This document shows positions 24,027 to 37,804 of a DNA stretch of 64,000 nt, in pieces. The DNA lies in NCBI GenBank assembly GCA_963854835.1, contig OY978528.1, positions 12,060,242 through 12,124,241 of the forward strand, written 5' to 3'. The translations under genes and the position numbers were made by a program. Every line of letters begins with the position of its first letter. Positions within the stretch are counted from its first letter, which is position 1. Origin of the DNA: Megamerina dolium (Eukaryota; Arthropoda; Insecta; Diptera; Megamerinidae). The notes below the pieces were generated by a model. The model saw only the letters and a list, made by a program, of their open reading frames with translations. It was not told the origin of the DNA and ran no database searches.

Positions 24027-26875
24027 AATGAAAAGATGTAGCACGAACGACATGCATACGATTATGTGTGGTGCATATGACTTCAGCTTTTTCTTACATG
24101 TGAAGAAAATTAGCTTGTAAATCTGACGACAAATCTGCAACAGTGTACATACTTACATAGATATGAAACGCATTTCAAACATTGTTTTAATCTACGACTA
24201 AAGACATTAATAAATTAACAATATTTCAGTTCAAATGCATAATTTGTTCATCTGTTTATATGTGTTTTGTCTCGATAGAGCTACAAGTGTTGGGGAAAAG
24301 TCTGGAGGTTGGGACGGGTCTTGCTTTGAAGATCGTATCGTAATATTGAATGATGATTTATGATGGAAAATTAACGACTAAAGTCGTTAATTTGTAGGAC
24401 AAAATATTAAAACAGTCGATTTTCTGAAGTATTCTATATTTTGTTCTTTGAAAATAGTTGGCCTGCTTTAGGCTTAGTCACTTTTTTTTGTATTGATATA
24501 ATGTTTTTCATAATTTTCAACCAAATTTGTAGAATTTTTTTTTTTTTAAATTAGACTTAGACCCTTTATGGATTGATACCATATTTTTAATGATTCTCAA
24601 CCAAAATTTCGAACAAATTTTAATTCTACAGAATACAAAAATTCAATATTGACCGATTTTCATTATAAAAATTATATTACTATAATTTACTGTCCTATAT
24701 TGTCAAATTTTCAAGTGAATTATTTTTTCTTTATCTGTTACATAAATAATTGTGGAAAAAATGCACTGCTCCAACCTACGGATCATTCCCCTATTTATAA
24801 ACACACACACACATAATTATTTTAATTTTATATTATTATTTTGGTTATATGTATTAATATAATACTTATTTGGTAAGCTCTGAAAACATCTTACATATAA
24901 CTTCTGCGCTAATGTATTGCTATTTCCGTAATTCCATATTTAGAAATATATAATATCGTAAACTCATATATACACATATCTAAATATGTATTACGTACCA
25001 TATTTTTTCAAGCCAGTAAAGTGTTAATGTTTTTTTTATTCTTATTATTATTACTATTACTATTATTTTTTATGTATATTTTTAGAAAGGGTGGTGCCTA
25101 CCGCAACATTTTTATAGATTTTTGAACATTTCCGTCGACAAGTGTATAAAGTGTATGAAAATATTGATTGATTTTATTTCATGTATTATTTTAATATTAA
25201 TATTATATTGTTATTATTACCTATATTATTTTTGTTATTTGTTTCTATATATTCGAAAAAAAATAAATATATAGTACATATATAATATAATGCAATACCC
25301 TGTAATACGAGTATCTTAATAAATTGTACACTATACCTATTTGCTATATTTTTTCATCCAACTGGCACAAGGTGATGCCATTTATATATTGTATTTATTA
25401 TAATATCAAAAACCCAAAACAAAACATAAACGCATCGCAAACATATTTTATAACGCATCAATTTTTGTATTTGTATAAATATTTTTTATTTTTAGTGCGT
25501 CCCAATTTGCCACTGTCAAACTGCGTCACACCAAAACTAATGACCGTTCAGCTCCTATGATTTATAGGAGTATTAATAAGTAGCAGAAAAAAGAAAATAA
25601 TAAAAACCATACACAAGCGAATAAACATTTTGGAATTTTTGGAGTTGCCTTTTATGTAATAGATAATGATTTTTCTTTTCATAGATTTAAGTCCCAATGA
25701 TTGTTAAAATAATATTTGCGTATAATCGATTATTAATAAATTATATTCATACATATTGTACAATCTGTGTGTCTCTCTTTTTAAACCTGACGTGACACCT
25801 ATAATGATTTTTCTAAAAAAAAAAATTAGAATAATAAAAAGGGGAAATTTAAAGTAGAAAATCATTATTCTGAATTATTTTCGAAATGGAGAAAAATTTA
25901 CGTAAGTAAGTTTACATACAATTTTTATTCGAAAACTAATTATCTTTGTGACAATAAAACTAATGACATATGTATATGCAAAGTTTCCTATACAGAGTTG
26001 ATTGGACTTTTATTTTATACATAAATTTCAAAAATAACAAATTTCAATTATTTAACTGATATAATGTTTCAAATATAATGGAAACCATTTTTTCTTAACC
26101 TTGTTCACAACAAATCCTAATATCGCCAAAAATCTTTGATGCAAAGAAATACATCGTTTCTGTATGTTTGGACACAATGGCCCGAAGACTTGTTAAGGAC
26201 ACTATTATGAATTTAGGAGCTACCTAGTTCCAGAAACATCTCTAAACGAAGTGTCAACAACTTTTAACAAAATTACGCATGTAAAAATTGCAGAGTTAAA
26301 ATTTTGAACTTTAAATTTCTATTGAAAATTCCAAAAATCGCTATTCAACCTTGCGTTGGTGATAAATTGTGTTTGGTACCACTACTAAAAACAGAGAATC
26401 GTTATTCCACGACTTGAAATATTTTGAATTTTACATTTATCCATTACTGTAATTTATATTTGGGCAAACCATGCCAAATTGAAATGCTCTTTTCAATAAA
26501 AGAACAGTCAGCAACCATGATTTTGCTTTAGTTATACATTTGTGAAATACGGAAAAGAATAAGAATCGTCCCGAGATGATTGATGTTGTACGATTTCGGA
26601 TTTGAATTTGAAATTTAACCACATAATGCAATAATACTCTCCACAGCATAGAGTTTACATTACAACTTCTAATTCGTTGCATGTACAACATGTGTTTTCA
26701 CCTTTATTTGTACTCCAGCGAGTAAACTGTGTTCGTTCGTTTTGACAGTTTACATTAAAATCAGCTGTTGTATTCTTATCAGCTAGCCGGTGGTTTGTGT
26801 ATAACTAAAAATAACAATTTATATGTTGTTTGCATTTATTAACATCAATTAACTTAGCACCATTACTTTAGTGTA
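24027..26875 (+). other. IRSp53 3' UTR and spacer to Alg10
   Basis: Possible polyadenylation signals for IRSp53 include AATAAA at 24209-24214 and others near 25263 and 25600, so UTRs of about 0.2 to 1.6 kb are possible. The remainder is AT-rich and shows no supported gene. A minus-strand open frame at 26437-26691 has no recognisable motif. Confidence 0.5.
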
Positions 26876-28489
26876 ATGCATAATTATATTTGGCCGGTGT
26901 TATTGCCGATACTGTTTGTTGCATATTCGTTGCCGCTTTTTTTGCGCGTTTATGCCACAACACAATCGGTAATCGATGAAGAATTCCATTTGAGACAAGG
27001 ATTGTATTTTTGTAATAAACGTTTCGATGTGGTAAGCAATAAGAATTTAAATTTTTACAAATTCTGATTTCTGTTGCTAATATATAAATAATCATTTTTC
27101 AAGTGGGATCCCAAAATAACTACATTTCCAGGTCTTTACCTGATATCGGTTGTGCTAAATCCATTAGGATTGTGTTCAGTGTTGGGCCTACGTCTAATAT
27201 CATTGGCTTCGGCAACAGTAAATGTTGTACTATTGTACAAAATACGACGGCGCATGTTAGGTGGTGCTAAGGGTTCATTGGCTGCTCTGGATTCATTTAC
27301 TATTGCCTCGTTACCGCCAATGTATTTTTTCAGCCATTTATATTACACTGATACACTTTCACTAACAACAACATTGCTGTTTTATTATTACTGGCTGAAA
27401 GAATCGCATTTACAAGCTTCAGTTTTTGGTAATTAAAATGAAGGAAATAATTCATAACTTATAACTAATTGGTGGGAAAACAAATTTCTTTTCAGCCGCC
27501 GCTAGCGTACTGGTGCGCCAAACAAATGTCGTCTGGGTAGCAATGGCTGTTGGTATTACCGCCCTAGATGAATTGTCTAAGAATTATGCTGCAGTGAAGG
27601 GAATTAAATCAAATCAAGTGCAACTATTTAATATTGCGGTTTGTACACATATTCATGGATGAATTACAAGTTGGAGAATTGGACAATTTATTTTTTAGGT
27701 TTGGATTGATATGCTGACATCTTTTAAGATGCTATTGAAAAGTGTTTGGACCACTTTATATAAGTGCTGTTTTTATCTCTTGATAATATTCCCTTTCATT
27801 ATTTTCATTTTTCTTAATGGATCTATTGTCATCGGTGATAAGAGAGCACACGAGGCAACTTTACATTTACCACAGGTATTTCTGATAATTTCCAATATAA
27901 ATATTTCGTGAAATTATACCGTATTTCCTTATTACAGTTGTTTTACTTCAGTTTATTTGTTTTAATATTTGGCGTTTCGAATACATTGCAACAATTCCGT
28001 CTTACCATTCAAATGGTGAGGCGGGAAAAATTAATATTCACATTTCTAGTTGGTTTATGCATACTCGCTGTAAAATGGAACACTTTGGTACATCCTTATC
28101 TATTGGCTGATAATCGTCATTATACATTTTACATTTGGAATCGACTTTATGGTCGATATGAATTGTTCAAATATGCCATGGCACCGTTGTATGTATTCTC
28201 TTTGATGTTACTCTATTCCGGCTTACGTCATGCGAGAGACAGTTTCAAATTGATGTTTTTCGTATCGGTGTTTCTTGTACTGTGTTTTCAACGTTTGCTG
28301 GAGATACGATACTTTTTCATTCCATTCGTTATTTTTCGATTGAATACCTACCCTGTTGGAAAGGGACGTTTGCCACAATGGTTTGAGCTAGGTTTCTACA
28401 TTGTTATAAATGCAATCACATTCTATATATTCTTTACAAAAGAAATTCATTGGAAAGACTTCAAGGAACCACAAAGATTGATTTGGTAA
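26876..28489 (+). CDS. Alg10: ALG10, dolichyl-P-Glc alpha-1,2-glucosyltransferase, 5 exons
   Basis: Exons: 26876-27031, 27104-27428, 27496-27638, 27699-27875, 27938-28489, giving 450 aa with frame kept at every GT-AG junction. The protein is a polytopic ER membrane enzyme that adds the third and last glucose to the lipid-linked oligosaccharide, using dolichyl-phosphate glucose, just before transfer by oligosaccharyltransferase. Family marks: an acidic first luminal loop (VIDEEFHLRQGLYFC), the RQTNVVW motif early in exon 3, GDKRAHEATLHLPQ at the exon 4/5 junction followed by LFYFSLF, LADNRHYTFYIWNR, and LEIRYFFIPF near the C-terminus. Multiple hydrophobic segments and the length fit the DIE2/ALG10 family. 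Introns are short (60-72 nt). The start ATG opens directly into the first membrane segment, as expected. Assignment is firm. Confidence 0.95.
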
Positions 28490-29823
28490 GATTTATGGAA
28501 TGTACATCTAAATCTTAATAGCATTTAAGAATATATATATATAGGAGTATGTACGATATGTATGTATAATATTATGTAAAATAAAAATAATAAAAATATA
28601 ATTTATTGCATTACAATCATTTTCATGGGCAACATGGTAACAAAAAAAAAACAAAAAAAAATACCAAAAATAGGCGCATTTTAATATACATACAATTTAG
28701 ATAACTAACTCATAGTAGTATAAATAGTTCTAAAACAATTGCACAAATTCCTCCCTTTTTAAATAGACCATGCAACAGTTTGTTATACAAGTAATGGGCG
28801 GAGCGGAAAGTGTGTGTATTTAACACTGCTATGCATCTAAATATCGTCCTTTCAACAATCGTTTTTATTTAAATATAGGTGCTATTCATTTCAAGTACAA
28901 ATATTTTGATACAATCAACCACTTACTACACACAAAATTTTACTTGCTATAAATACATATACATATATACATATTTATGCAGGTATGCACTTGTGTGCAT
29001 TCTAATACTGTCACGTCAATCTTACTTTCGTGCAATAGAATTAAATAAATTTTCAATTCCATTTAAAATTACTGGTGACTGACAGCTTCAGTATGTACAT
29101 ACTATGCAGCATGCGGCGGCATAATTCCACCCACTGCACTATGGGTAAAATTTTCATACAATTTTATTAATAAAAAAAAAATTCAATTCTTTCAGTAGCC
29201 TCAGTGTCTAATCCAGCCAGAGCATTATCCTTATATTTTGCTTTGCTAGATTTTTGCCATATTGTCATATAATTGTAATAGAAACTTCTAAATATATTAT
29301 CAGGCATGGATAATTAAAAGGAAGCCCAAGCAATTTTCTAGCGAATCTGAAAATACTTAGCTGAGGTCTAAGGTTTTCAGTCCGTATTCTTACGTGTAAT
29401 AATCCTTGAGTGAAAACAAATTTCATATAATTAAAAGCTGGAATACAATATTTGCCTTCGAAAAATTAAATATGAAGTGTCTCTTTTTGTAATGAAAGGA
29501 ATAAACGTTTTCGTTTTACGAAAATTTTGAAGTATCGGTTTTGGCTACAAAATTTCATCATAATACCACATAGTACACTTATAGAAAACAAGAAATGATG
29601 AATTTGAAAGTGTGAAAAAAGCAATTCAATATACATATATTAACTATTTTCATGCAAACATACTAGCAAACGGATATTTTTGTCAGCTCCTACTTTGTAG
29701 AATTATGACTCTACATATGTACATATAAGTAAGTAAAAAATAAAGAACCATTTCAATGTACACCACGTTCAAATACGAACGTTTTCAACGGAAATTGTTA
29801 AATTAAATACCGAGAAAATTAAA
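28490..29823 (+). other. Alg10 3' UTR and spacer to the MINDY-4B-like gene
   Basis: AATAAA at 28580-28585, about 90 nt after the Alg10 stop, is a likely polyadenylation signal. The rest, up to the next start codon, is AT-rich with no supported gene or repeat. The promoter and leader of the next gene probably lie in the last few hundred bases. Confidence 0.5.
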
Positions 29824-32307
29824 ATGAATGCACGATTCTTGGCAGAAGGTGGCACACCAATTACACCACAACTGGCCACGGTAAATTAAAAAGTGATTAT
29901 TAAAAAAAAAATATAATAATTTTAATATATATGTACATATTTACTGATTTATTAAAAAACACAAACCATCAAAAGGAATTGCGACAATTAGTTTTTGGTA
30001 CTTCAGCAATACCAATGCGTGCTGAATGGGTACAAACACCATTTACTTTTGGCACCCCCAAAGAGGATCTATCATATGGATTACGTTCACCACGTAATGC
30101 TACACGTGGACTTTTATCAGTTGTACAGGGATTCATATTAAAATCGATACTATTTAGTTGTAAACCCATTAAAAGTGTTGCCATACAGGAGTAAGTAATG
30201 TCGCGTGTTGTTGTGTGATGCAGACGACAAGTGACCCTTGAATATATTTATTTTAATTTCGCACACTACAATTAGTACTCTACATCCTAGTGCAGATGTA
30301 CAAAAGTATGCTTTAATTGCTGCTCTAGTTGAGATATTGCGTAATATTGCTGATAAGGGTAAGGTAACATTGGTGTTGCCATCACCGGAAGATGAAATAT
30401 TTGTCGATCACAGTGTAACATATTTTCATGATTCCGTAACGGAGAAGGTAAGAATTATGTAATTGAATTCATCGTAAAATATAATGATTGATATAAATAA
30501 TCTCTCTTAGTTATATGTTTTCACACTTTCTCCGAATGAAGAATTGGAATTTTTCATAAATCGTCACTATAAAAATGTAATTATTTGTGGAATGAAATGG
30601 TGGTATTTATGAAATGACATAATTTACAGTTAACATAAAAACACTATTTTCCTTACGTGCTTTTGAAATCATGCCACAAACATAGTAAATATATTTTAAG
30701 AAAGATTCCTTCCTTTTGCCATGTCTTTTGTGACATTTGCCTCCCTTATAAATCGTTTCATCAATACCATTAATATATTAAATTGGTTTATTAAATAATT
30801 TCGAATAAAATTTTAATCAATTAAAACAGTTTACAGTAGAGCAAGCTGCTGGTACATTACTTCTTCTATACAGCGCTGTTTTAACACGTTCCATGAGCAA
30901 GTAAGATTTCAAAATGTTTATTATAAAGTATTTCATGAGGCCCAGATATAATAAGCAAATAATTAAGTTTAGAATCAAAATTAAAAATAACTTTAATCAA
31001 AACTTACAAATTTATTTATTCTTTGGTTTATTCCAATTCATTTGTAGTCTTTTTTTTTTTTTGGTTTTTGAAATTTACACAAAGCAAAAAGATTGAAATC
31101 ATCTACGAAAAGAAAATGGTTTATTTGGGTTTTACAAATGAATTCCTCATGAAGTTTTGTTTTACAATTCTAAACATAAATCCACTGGAAGCTAATTTCT
31201 GAAATAAAGTAACGAGTAACGAGTCTGTGCTTCGTGAAAATCCTCTATAATTTAGTATTTATTTTTAATTTCTCAATTTATTGCATTCTACTATAAATAA
31301 TTTGCACAGAGTTCGTTCAGATTTGGATTCTACAAAAGTGGTACCATTGACTATGGGCAACAATGAGGAGGGTTCATTAATGATTGTTACATTATTGCTA
31401 ACTGGTCGTGCTACACCGTACATACATAATGGCGTCATTAGTGTTGGCGATGAAAATAACTATGTAAGTTTGTTTATATTTCTAAAAAAATCTTTATGTT
31501 ACAAAAATATGATTTAGGCTATACCACAATATGGTGTTCTCAATCGTTGCACTATTGGCTTATTATTATGGGATAACGATGGTGGACAGGTTAGTACAAT
31601 ATATGAGTGAAATATAAAAAGCTGGGTAAGTTTCGGTGGTAGGAAAAATTATAGTATTAATACTGGCTAATATACTTTTGAAATGCTGAACGTGTTGATT
31701 CCTTCCAATGAAACATTGACAATTGACATATTGAAATATTGGCACTAGAAAAGAAAAACCAGAAACAATTGATTGAATGATTTGTTTGTCAACAAAAAAT
31801 TAATCACAATTTAAGGCCTCTGTTACAGCTGCCCGCCAACCAGGCTCACGTCTAAAAACGCCGAGCTATCCGATTTGGATAACACATTGTGTCGGACATT
31901 ATGGTGTTATGTTTAATCGAAATCCAGATCTATTACGCAATTATCATGCTGAATCACGTTTTGATCTCTACTACTATAGCTGTACGGGACATCAAATATC
32001 GATGACAATCGATAATCGCACATATAATGAACAAGCATGTGGAATGTTGGAACGACAAACATCATCGCTTGAGGCTGCCTCACTCGCAGCGCGTCCGTAT
32101 AAAGAGGACCAAGGAAGTAGTGGTGGTGCCAGCAATAGTGCGAGCAGCGGCTCTGGTGCTGGTGGACAAAATGACATCGTCTCAAAAGAGGAGGCAGCTA
32201 TGAATACACCGTTGCAAAGATTAATCCACACAAAATGGGAGGAAGCACATATTCGTTTTCATGTACAATCTTCAACATTGAGCTATCTATTCAATTCAAA
32301 TCAATAA
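29824..32307 (+). CDS. MINDY-4B-like inactive deubiquitinase, 8 exons
   Basis: Exons: 29824-29880, 29976-30190, 30276-30447, 30511-30576, 30830-30900, 31310-31463, 31518-31589, 31816-32307, giving 432 aa in a single open frame. The body reads as a MINDY/FAM188 (DUF4205) Lys48-chain deubiquitinase: LRQLVFGTS and WVQTPFTFG early, RGLLSVVQGFILKSILF in exon 2, a central FTVEQAAGTLLLLYSAVLTR helix and GVLNRCTIGLLLWDNDGG late. In active members the nucleophile lies in GGPCGVLA. Here the aligned stretch is NATRGLLS, with Arg in place of Cys. The catalytic His region seems kept (WITHCVGHYGVMFNRNPDLL). Loss of Cys is the mark of the MINDY-4B branch, annotated as inactive in vertebrates, so a binding or regulatory role is inferred. 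A Gly/Ser-rich insert lies near residues 365-385. MINDY family assignment is strong; the exact orthologue is less sure. Confidence 0.85.
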
Positions 32308-35300
32308 TAGAATCTAGCGTCTATTTCAATCCGGATCAACTAAGTCATCTGATGTCAAAGACACACCCTTATGACTTGTGCCATCATCGTCACGAGTATT
32401 TCATAATACTTAGATTGCGCAAAATCGCTTACCTTGCAAACTTTAATAAAAAATACCCTTAACATTTTCAAATTAAATCAAGTTAGCTTTTTCTCTTTTT
32501 ATTATTAAGTATTCTGATAATTAAAGGTGTTCAAATTTTAGTTATTACAAATGAAGATATTCACATATGTATGTTATATGTAGATATATGTAAGTATGCT
32601 GTTTATCCAAAGTATGGTGAATATTTATTGTTAATATTATTGTATTATCATTGTTATTATTAATGTAATAAAGAATGAAAATCATAAATAATATTCTTAT
32701 CACTTAAAGTGATTAAACATTTTCTGGTCGGTTTCAAGTGTTGTAGATTGAATTTTTTTTTTGTAACCTTTTAAGTTAAACTTTCATTTTTAGGTGTGTT
32801 TTTTGTATTTGAATATTTTTTGAGAAATTATTTATAATTTAAATAGATATATGAACGCATATATTCTAAGGCGCCTCAAGTTACTACTATTTCATTGTTT
32901 TAGGAGCTGAAGCATTTTGAAATACCTCCTATATATATTATCATATATAAGAGGTAGGAATTTCGATTGTCGATTTTTTGCATATAGAAAAACTTCTATA
33001 TATTCCCACATTGACGAGGGGAACCTATTTGAGAAACTATGTCATCAAAAGCATAGTATTAAAATGTTGACTGTCAAATATTTGTTTATTAACTATCGAA
33101 ATCGTTTGTCTCCTCTACTCGTAAGTTACAGAGAATCCAAAAATGAGAGCGTAAAATTTCAAGAGAGCATAGTCAAATCTTTGTCATCGCTTTCTGTCAT
33201 CTATATTGTTGAATAGAATTGTACAATCCAATGCGATATTTTATATTTGAATTACCACGATACTTGCCAGAAAAAAAAAATGTTGAAATAAATTTCTTTT
33301 ATTTTTATACACTTCAAAATGGCTACCGTGTCATTTTGATGTGCCTTTACTCCCACATGTTTCGTACTAAAATGTTGCCTAAACACCACGGCAACATTTC
33401 TGACTTTTATGAGTTGTCAAAATTCTTTTTATTTTATGTTTTGCAAAAATGGTATAATGAAGGAAAAAGTTTACTTTAAAATGATGAACACATAAACATT
33501 CTATAGTTCTTTATTTATTTTTTCATTTTGTTTTTATCTTGCTGATCCTAATGTCGTTTTCAATTTTCCATCGTTTAGCAGATTACAATTAATAAATATT
33601 TTATGTTGCTGTCAAACTGTGTCTGATATTGTTTTTGGTTTCTACACATTTGTTCTGAGTCCGAGAATGTTTTTGCAAACCTTTCACGATATACATTTCC
33701 CCGCTAAGATTAGAAATCGCCATAGAATAAATCGTGATCTATTTAAGATTTCCTTTTTTCAGTATGGAATATGGGGCGCCTTAAAGTACATTACCAAAAA
33801 TGAAATTGCTTTTATAATTTGAGCTGAAAGCGATCAATTATTCAACACTATGAAATCCAGCCTTAAATTTAATTTCTGTTACTATTATGTTTATGTGTTT
33901 TAATTTTTTAAATCTTTTATTTATCTCTGATTTATTGAATTATTGTTATTTGTAAAATATTTGAAAAATCCTAACTAATTTAGAAATTATTTATTATAAA
34001 TATATTGGGATTATTAATTTTGTTGTTGTTGTTGTTAACAATATCTATGTATTATGTATGTTTTTAGATTTATATGTTTCTCACTTTTATGTATTTTGAT
34101 TACAAAAATTAAATATTTGTATATTTACATATTTTATGGGTTGTATATATTGATGTATATAATTTTATTTTTAAATATATATAGTAGGTATGTATATGTA
34201 TAAGTTATTATTTAAATTGTTTATAATATTATATGATTATTTATAATATTTGCAGTTGAATTTCTTTTTATAATTACTTTAATTTTGTCTTATTGCCGAT
34301 AAAGACAAATCCACAAAAAAAAAAGTCAAATAAAATTACAAGTCTTACATAATGAAAAAAAATTCATTTAGTATTATTAGTTTATCTGCTATTTTTACAA
34401 TACTTTTTTCATTATTGCATTTCATGTTTATTTATTTTAAAAATATTTTGTACTCTTTCCTACACACTCATATATGTACACAGGCAAAATTATATATATA
34501 TACGATATAGTATATCAGTTTGGCATATAAGTACCAAAAATATTGTTGTTGATTTTCTGTTACTAACTTTGGTATTATTATTATTATAGTAGTTTTCCAC
34601 TTCAATATACAATTTTTCAACACAAATGTACCATTTTACAAAGCAAAATGACATTTTTTTTTAGTCAAATCACCCTCTTATAAACCTAATTCACTTTTTT
34701 TGATACCAAAATAATATTTTTCAAATCAATTTCAATCGTTTATAACTGAAATCATGTTTTTAAAAATTAAATTTTTTTAATTAGTTCAGTGCTTGCGAAA
34801 ATGTTATTTAACTTGATACATTTTAGCTCAGAGCTTCAAAATAAATATAAAAACCTAAAACGTTGAACAATATAAAGTTTTTCTCGTTGGCCAGAGGCGG
34901 ATTTTTTAAAATACATCGCCCAAATTGTGATTATTCGAAGGATCAGCTAACATGTCTCTAGGGAATTTTACTTTTGAATACAAAATTTTATCGATGGTGT
35001 TCATAATTAAAAAATACTATGGAAGGAGGATTAGGTTTTATAATTCACTGCCATTCGCAAGTTGCACTCGAAAGCCTCTTTTGTTTGCAAAATAGTACAA
35101 ATGATTTTTAAATTGATTTGCTTTGGGAAACGGTGAATTTGATTTGGAAAAAAAAAAAGTATTTGGTTTGCAAAAGGTCAAATTTGTTTTACAAAAGAGC
35201 GCATTTGTTTTAAAAACTGATGAATTTGATTCATAAAAGTGTGAATTTGTTCTAGAACAAATTGAATTTGAAGTGTAAAACCTGTAATATTATTATGACA

Positions 35301-37804
35301 ATATTTTGTATAACATACATTTTTAAATTTCATCGCAATCATATCTTTTTTAAAAAGACAGCGTATTCAGTTGATAAATTTTATTTTTATATTTGGTACA
35401 GTACAATCGATTTAAAAGTGACTTTTAATCTTTGGTAATAGATTCATATATGTATAGTAATTTTTTTTTGTTTTTGTTACTGACAAAGTTTTAGTTCAAG
35501 TTTAAGAATTTATTATAACAAAAAATTGTAAATTATATTTCTTAAGAATATAAATAAATGTCAATAGTAGGTACTTATTTGTATTTTATAATAGACATAT
35601 ATTATATGTAGTATACTTATTTATATACATAAAAATTGCTAATTATGTGATATACGTATTATTTTTATTTTCAATATTTTTAAAGAAACGTAATATTACT
35701 TATATTCATAAAGTGAAAAAAAGAAAATATACAATTCGAAAGCTTTTCATTTATCATTTAAGTAGTCTTTGTGCTTATTAAATACTTACTTAATATTACT
35801 ATTATATTATGCAAACAATATTTGATATTGTAAAATCAAATAAAAATTAGAGTAGTAGTATTTACTTAATATTGAATAAATAGTTACATAATTTACAAAA
35901 ATGTAATGTAATAAAATGTTATTTAAAAAATCATAGTCGCATGCATGCAGTACGACGGAGTGTTAAAATTTAAAAATAGTTTTTAATTTGATTTTTTCTT
36001 TCTTTATTACCATTAATACATTTTTGTTTTTGTTTGTTTTGAATAATTGGACGTGTTCTTTCCATTTTTATATGGCTCTTACCTTAAAGTGCCAACACAT
36101 AGTTCTATACTCATGTTTATATACATTCGAATGTGTATGTATTCAAAATATGAGCTTCATGTTTAAAGAAACAATGTTTACATAGCATTTCCATTGGTTG
36201 GTGTTTTAGTTTGCATGACACTCTACATATAAAGAAAGTACAATACATACACATACGAGTATATATAGAGTTTTTTTTTGTAGTAAAAAATAAAAATGGC
36301 ACGATAAGTACTAAATTTGTATTTTGACACGTGCCTCTTCTTCAATAAATTTAATACAAGCAAACTGGCATGCATTTTAAAATATTGTATATATATTTAT
36401 TTTTTTTTTTTGTACCAGCAATGATTGTTGGTAAGATAATAGATTGATTGACAACATTTGTTACAAAATGATAAATAAAACAAACAAGCAAAAAAATGTA
36501 ATTATTTTTATATAAACCTGTCAAAAATATAGGTACATATTATAGATCTGTTCAAAATGTAAGAGATTTTCAGCATATATGATTTTTCTTTTGAGCACAA
36601 AGTTTTTCTGAAATAAATTTACAATATCAATAGCTCATGAGCAGAAGCATGCCATTATATTAGGCTAATCAGCATTGAACAGCCGTATAACGAACCAACT
36701 ATTTTCGATAGTAATTTATTCGACATTTACATAATACAGCGGCATAACAGAACATCATTTGGGCCGTGTAATAAAACATTATGTGCCGCAAGTCGTAAAA
36801 AATGCCAAAATTCAAAATGCCCGTCATGATTAAATGTCGTGGAGCCAGGTATGAGTGTATTTGAAAATAAAATAAACTATATAAAACATAATATATAAAC
36901 ATCTGAACCCAAAAAAATTTTTTTTAATATCAACTTTTAGCGAAAATTGTGGTACTTTGCTATAGGATGACATATTTCCCATACAAAAAGCTGAATCTAA
37001 CTTTGACTATAACTACAGGCCTTTAATTTTAAATTGAAGCTATATGGTTGAAATAAATGCAAGATAACTTCAACTTCCCCCAGAAAAAATATCTGCTCTA
37101 GAAGAAATTCAGAAAAATTTGATCAATATACAAATTTCAGCTTTTCATAAAACTTTGTGTGCATAAGAAAAATTATATTCGGATGTGTGGAACAGTCCTA
37201 ATATATTATATATGATTTATTTGGTTATAAAATATTTATTTCTATTATAAAATAATTGAGAAATTTTAAAATAAACACCGAAAATAATGATCATTTCAAA
37301 GAATTAAATGGGCATTAAATTTTGTTAAATTAACTACTAATTATAAGTTGTTTTTTTTGTTTGTCATAGATAAACATTATTTTTTGGCTTTTATTTCAAA
37401 ATTGAGAAAATGAGAATATAATTCGGTATTAAATTTTTTTTTTTTTAGGCATATGCGGGCCGTAGAGCAGAGGGTCGCTTATAGCGTTCCATATTCCTAA
37501 TTTCAAAACAAATTCACATCTTCTACCTGAAAAGTAAGTATGTATGTATGATATTTGAGCGAAAACATGTTCTAATGATAATTGTTGAATATCCTCTTTA
37601 AATACTGTCATTCTATCGTTACTAATAATATTTAAATATATTGCACCTAAGTAATGTTTAATACCGCTTTAAAAGTCCTATAACACATTGTATGTGTTCA
37701 CGAAATTCGAATCCCCACAAATGAAATTTCATTCCATAATATTCAATATTGCCTATCGTTTTTTTTTTTTTGGTTTTTGGTCCTTTCGTCTCCTCTGTTC
37801 TCGC
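32308..37804. other. Convergent intergenic region between the MINDY-4B-like gene and GlcAT-P
   Basis: The two genes point toward each other. The MINDY-like 3' UTR probably ends after AATAAA at 32445-32450 or 32667-32672. The GlcAT-P 3' UTR runs down from 37804, with a minus-strand AATAAA at 37390-37395. Between them the DNA is very AT-rich. Open frames at 32917-33216, 33219-33479 and 33619-33822 carry no motif I recognise. A 21-bp tandem array lies at 35116-35266. Nothing else is supported. Confidence 0.5.
35116..35266. repeat. 21-bp minisatellite, about 7 copies
   Basis: ATTTG followed by a TTTT/GATT-type step, an A-run and a G-rich tail starts at 35116, 35137, 35161, 35182, 35203, 35224 and 35245. 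All steps are exactly 21 bp except one of 24 bp, where an A-run has grown. The sequence is diverged between units but the period is strict. Confidence 0.8.

Noticed and set aside
32917..33822. Three successive plus-strand open frames after the MINDY-like gene
   Set aside because: AT-rich, no recognisable domain, and past the likely polyadenylation signal.
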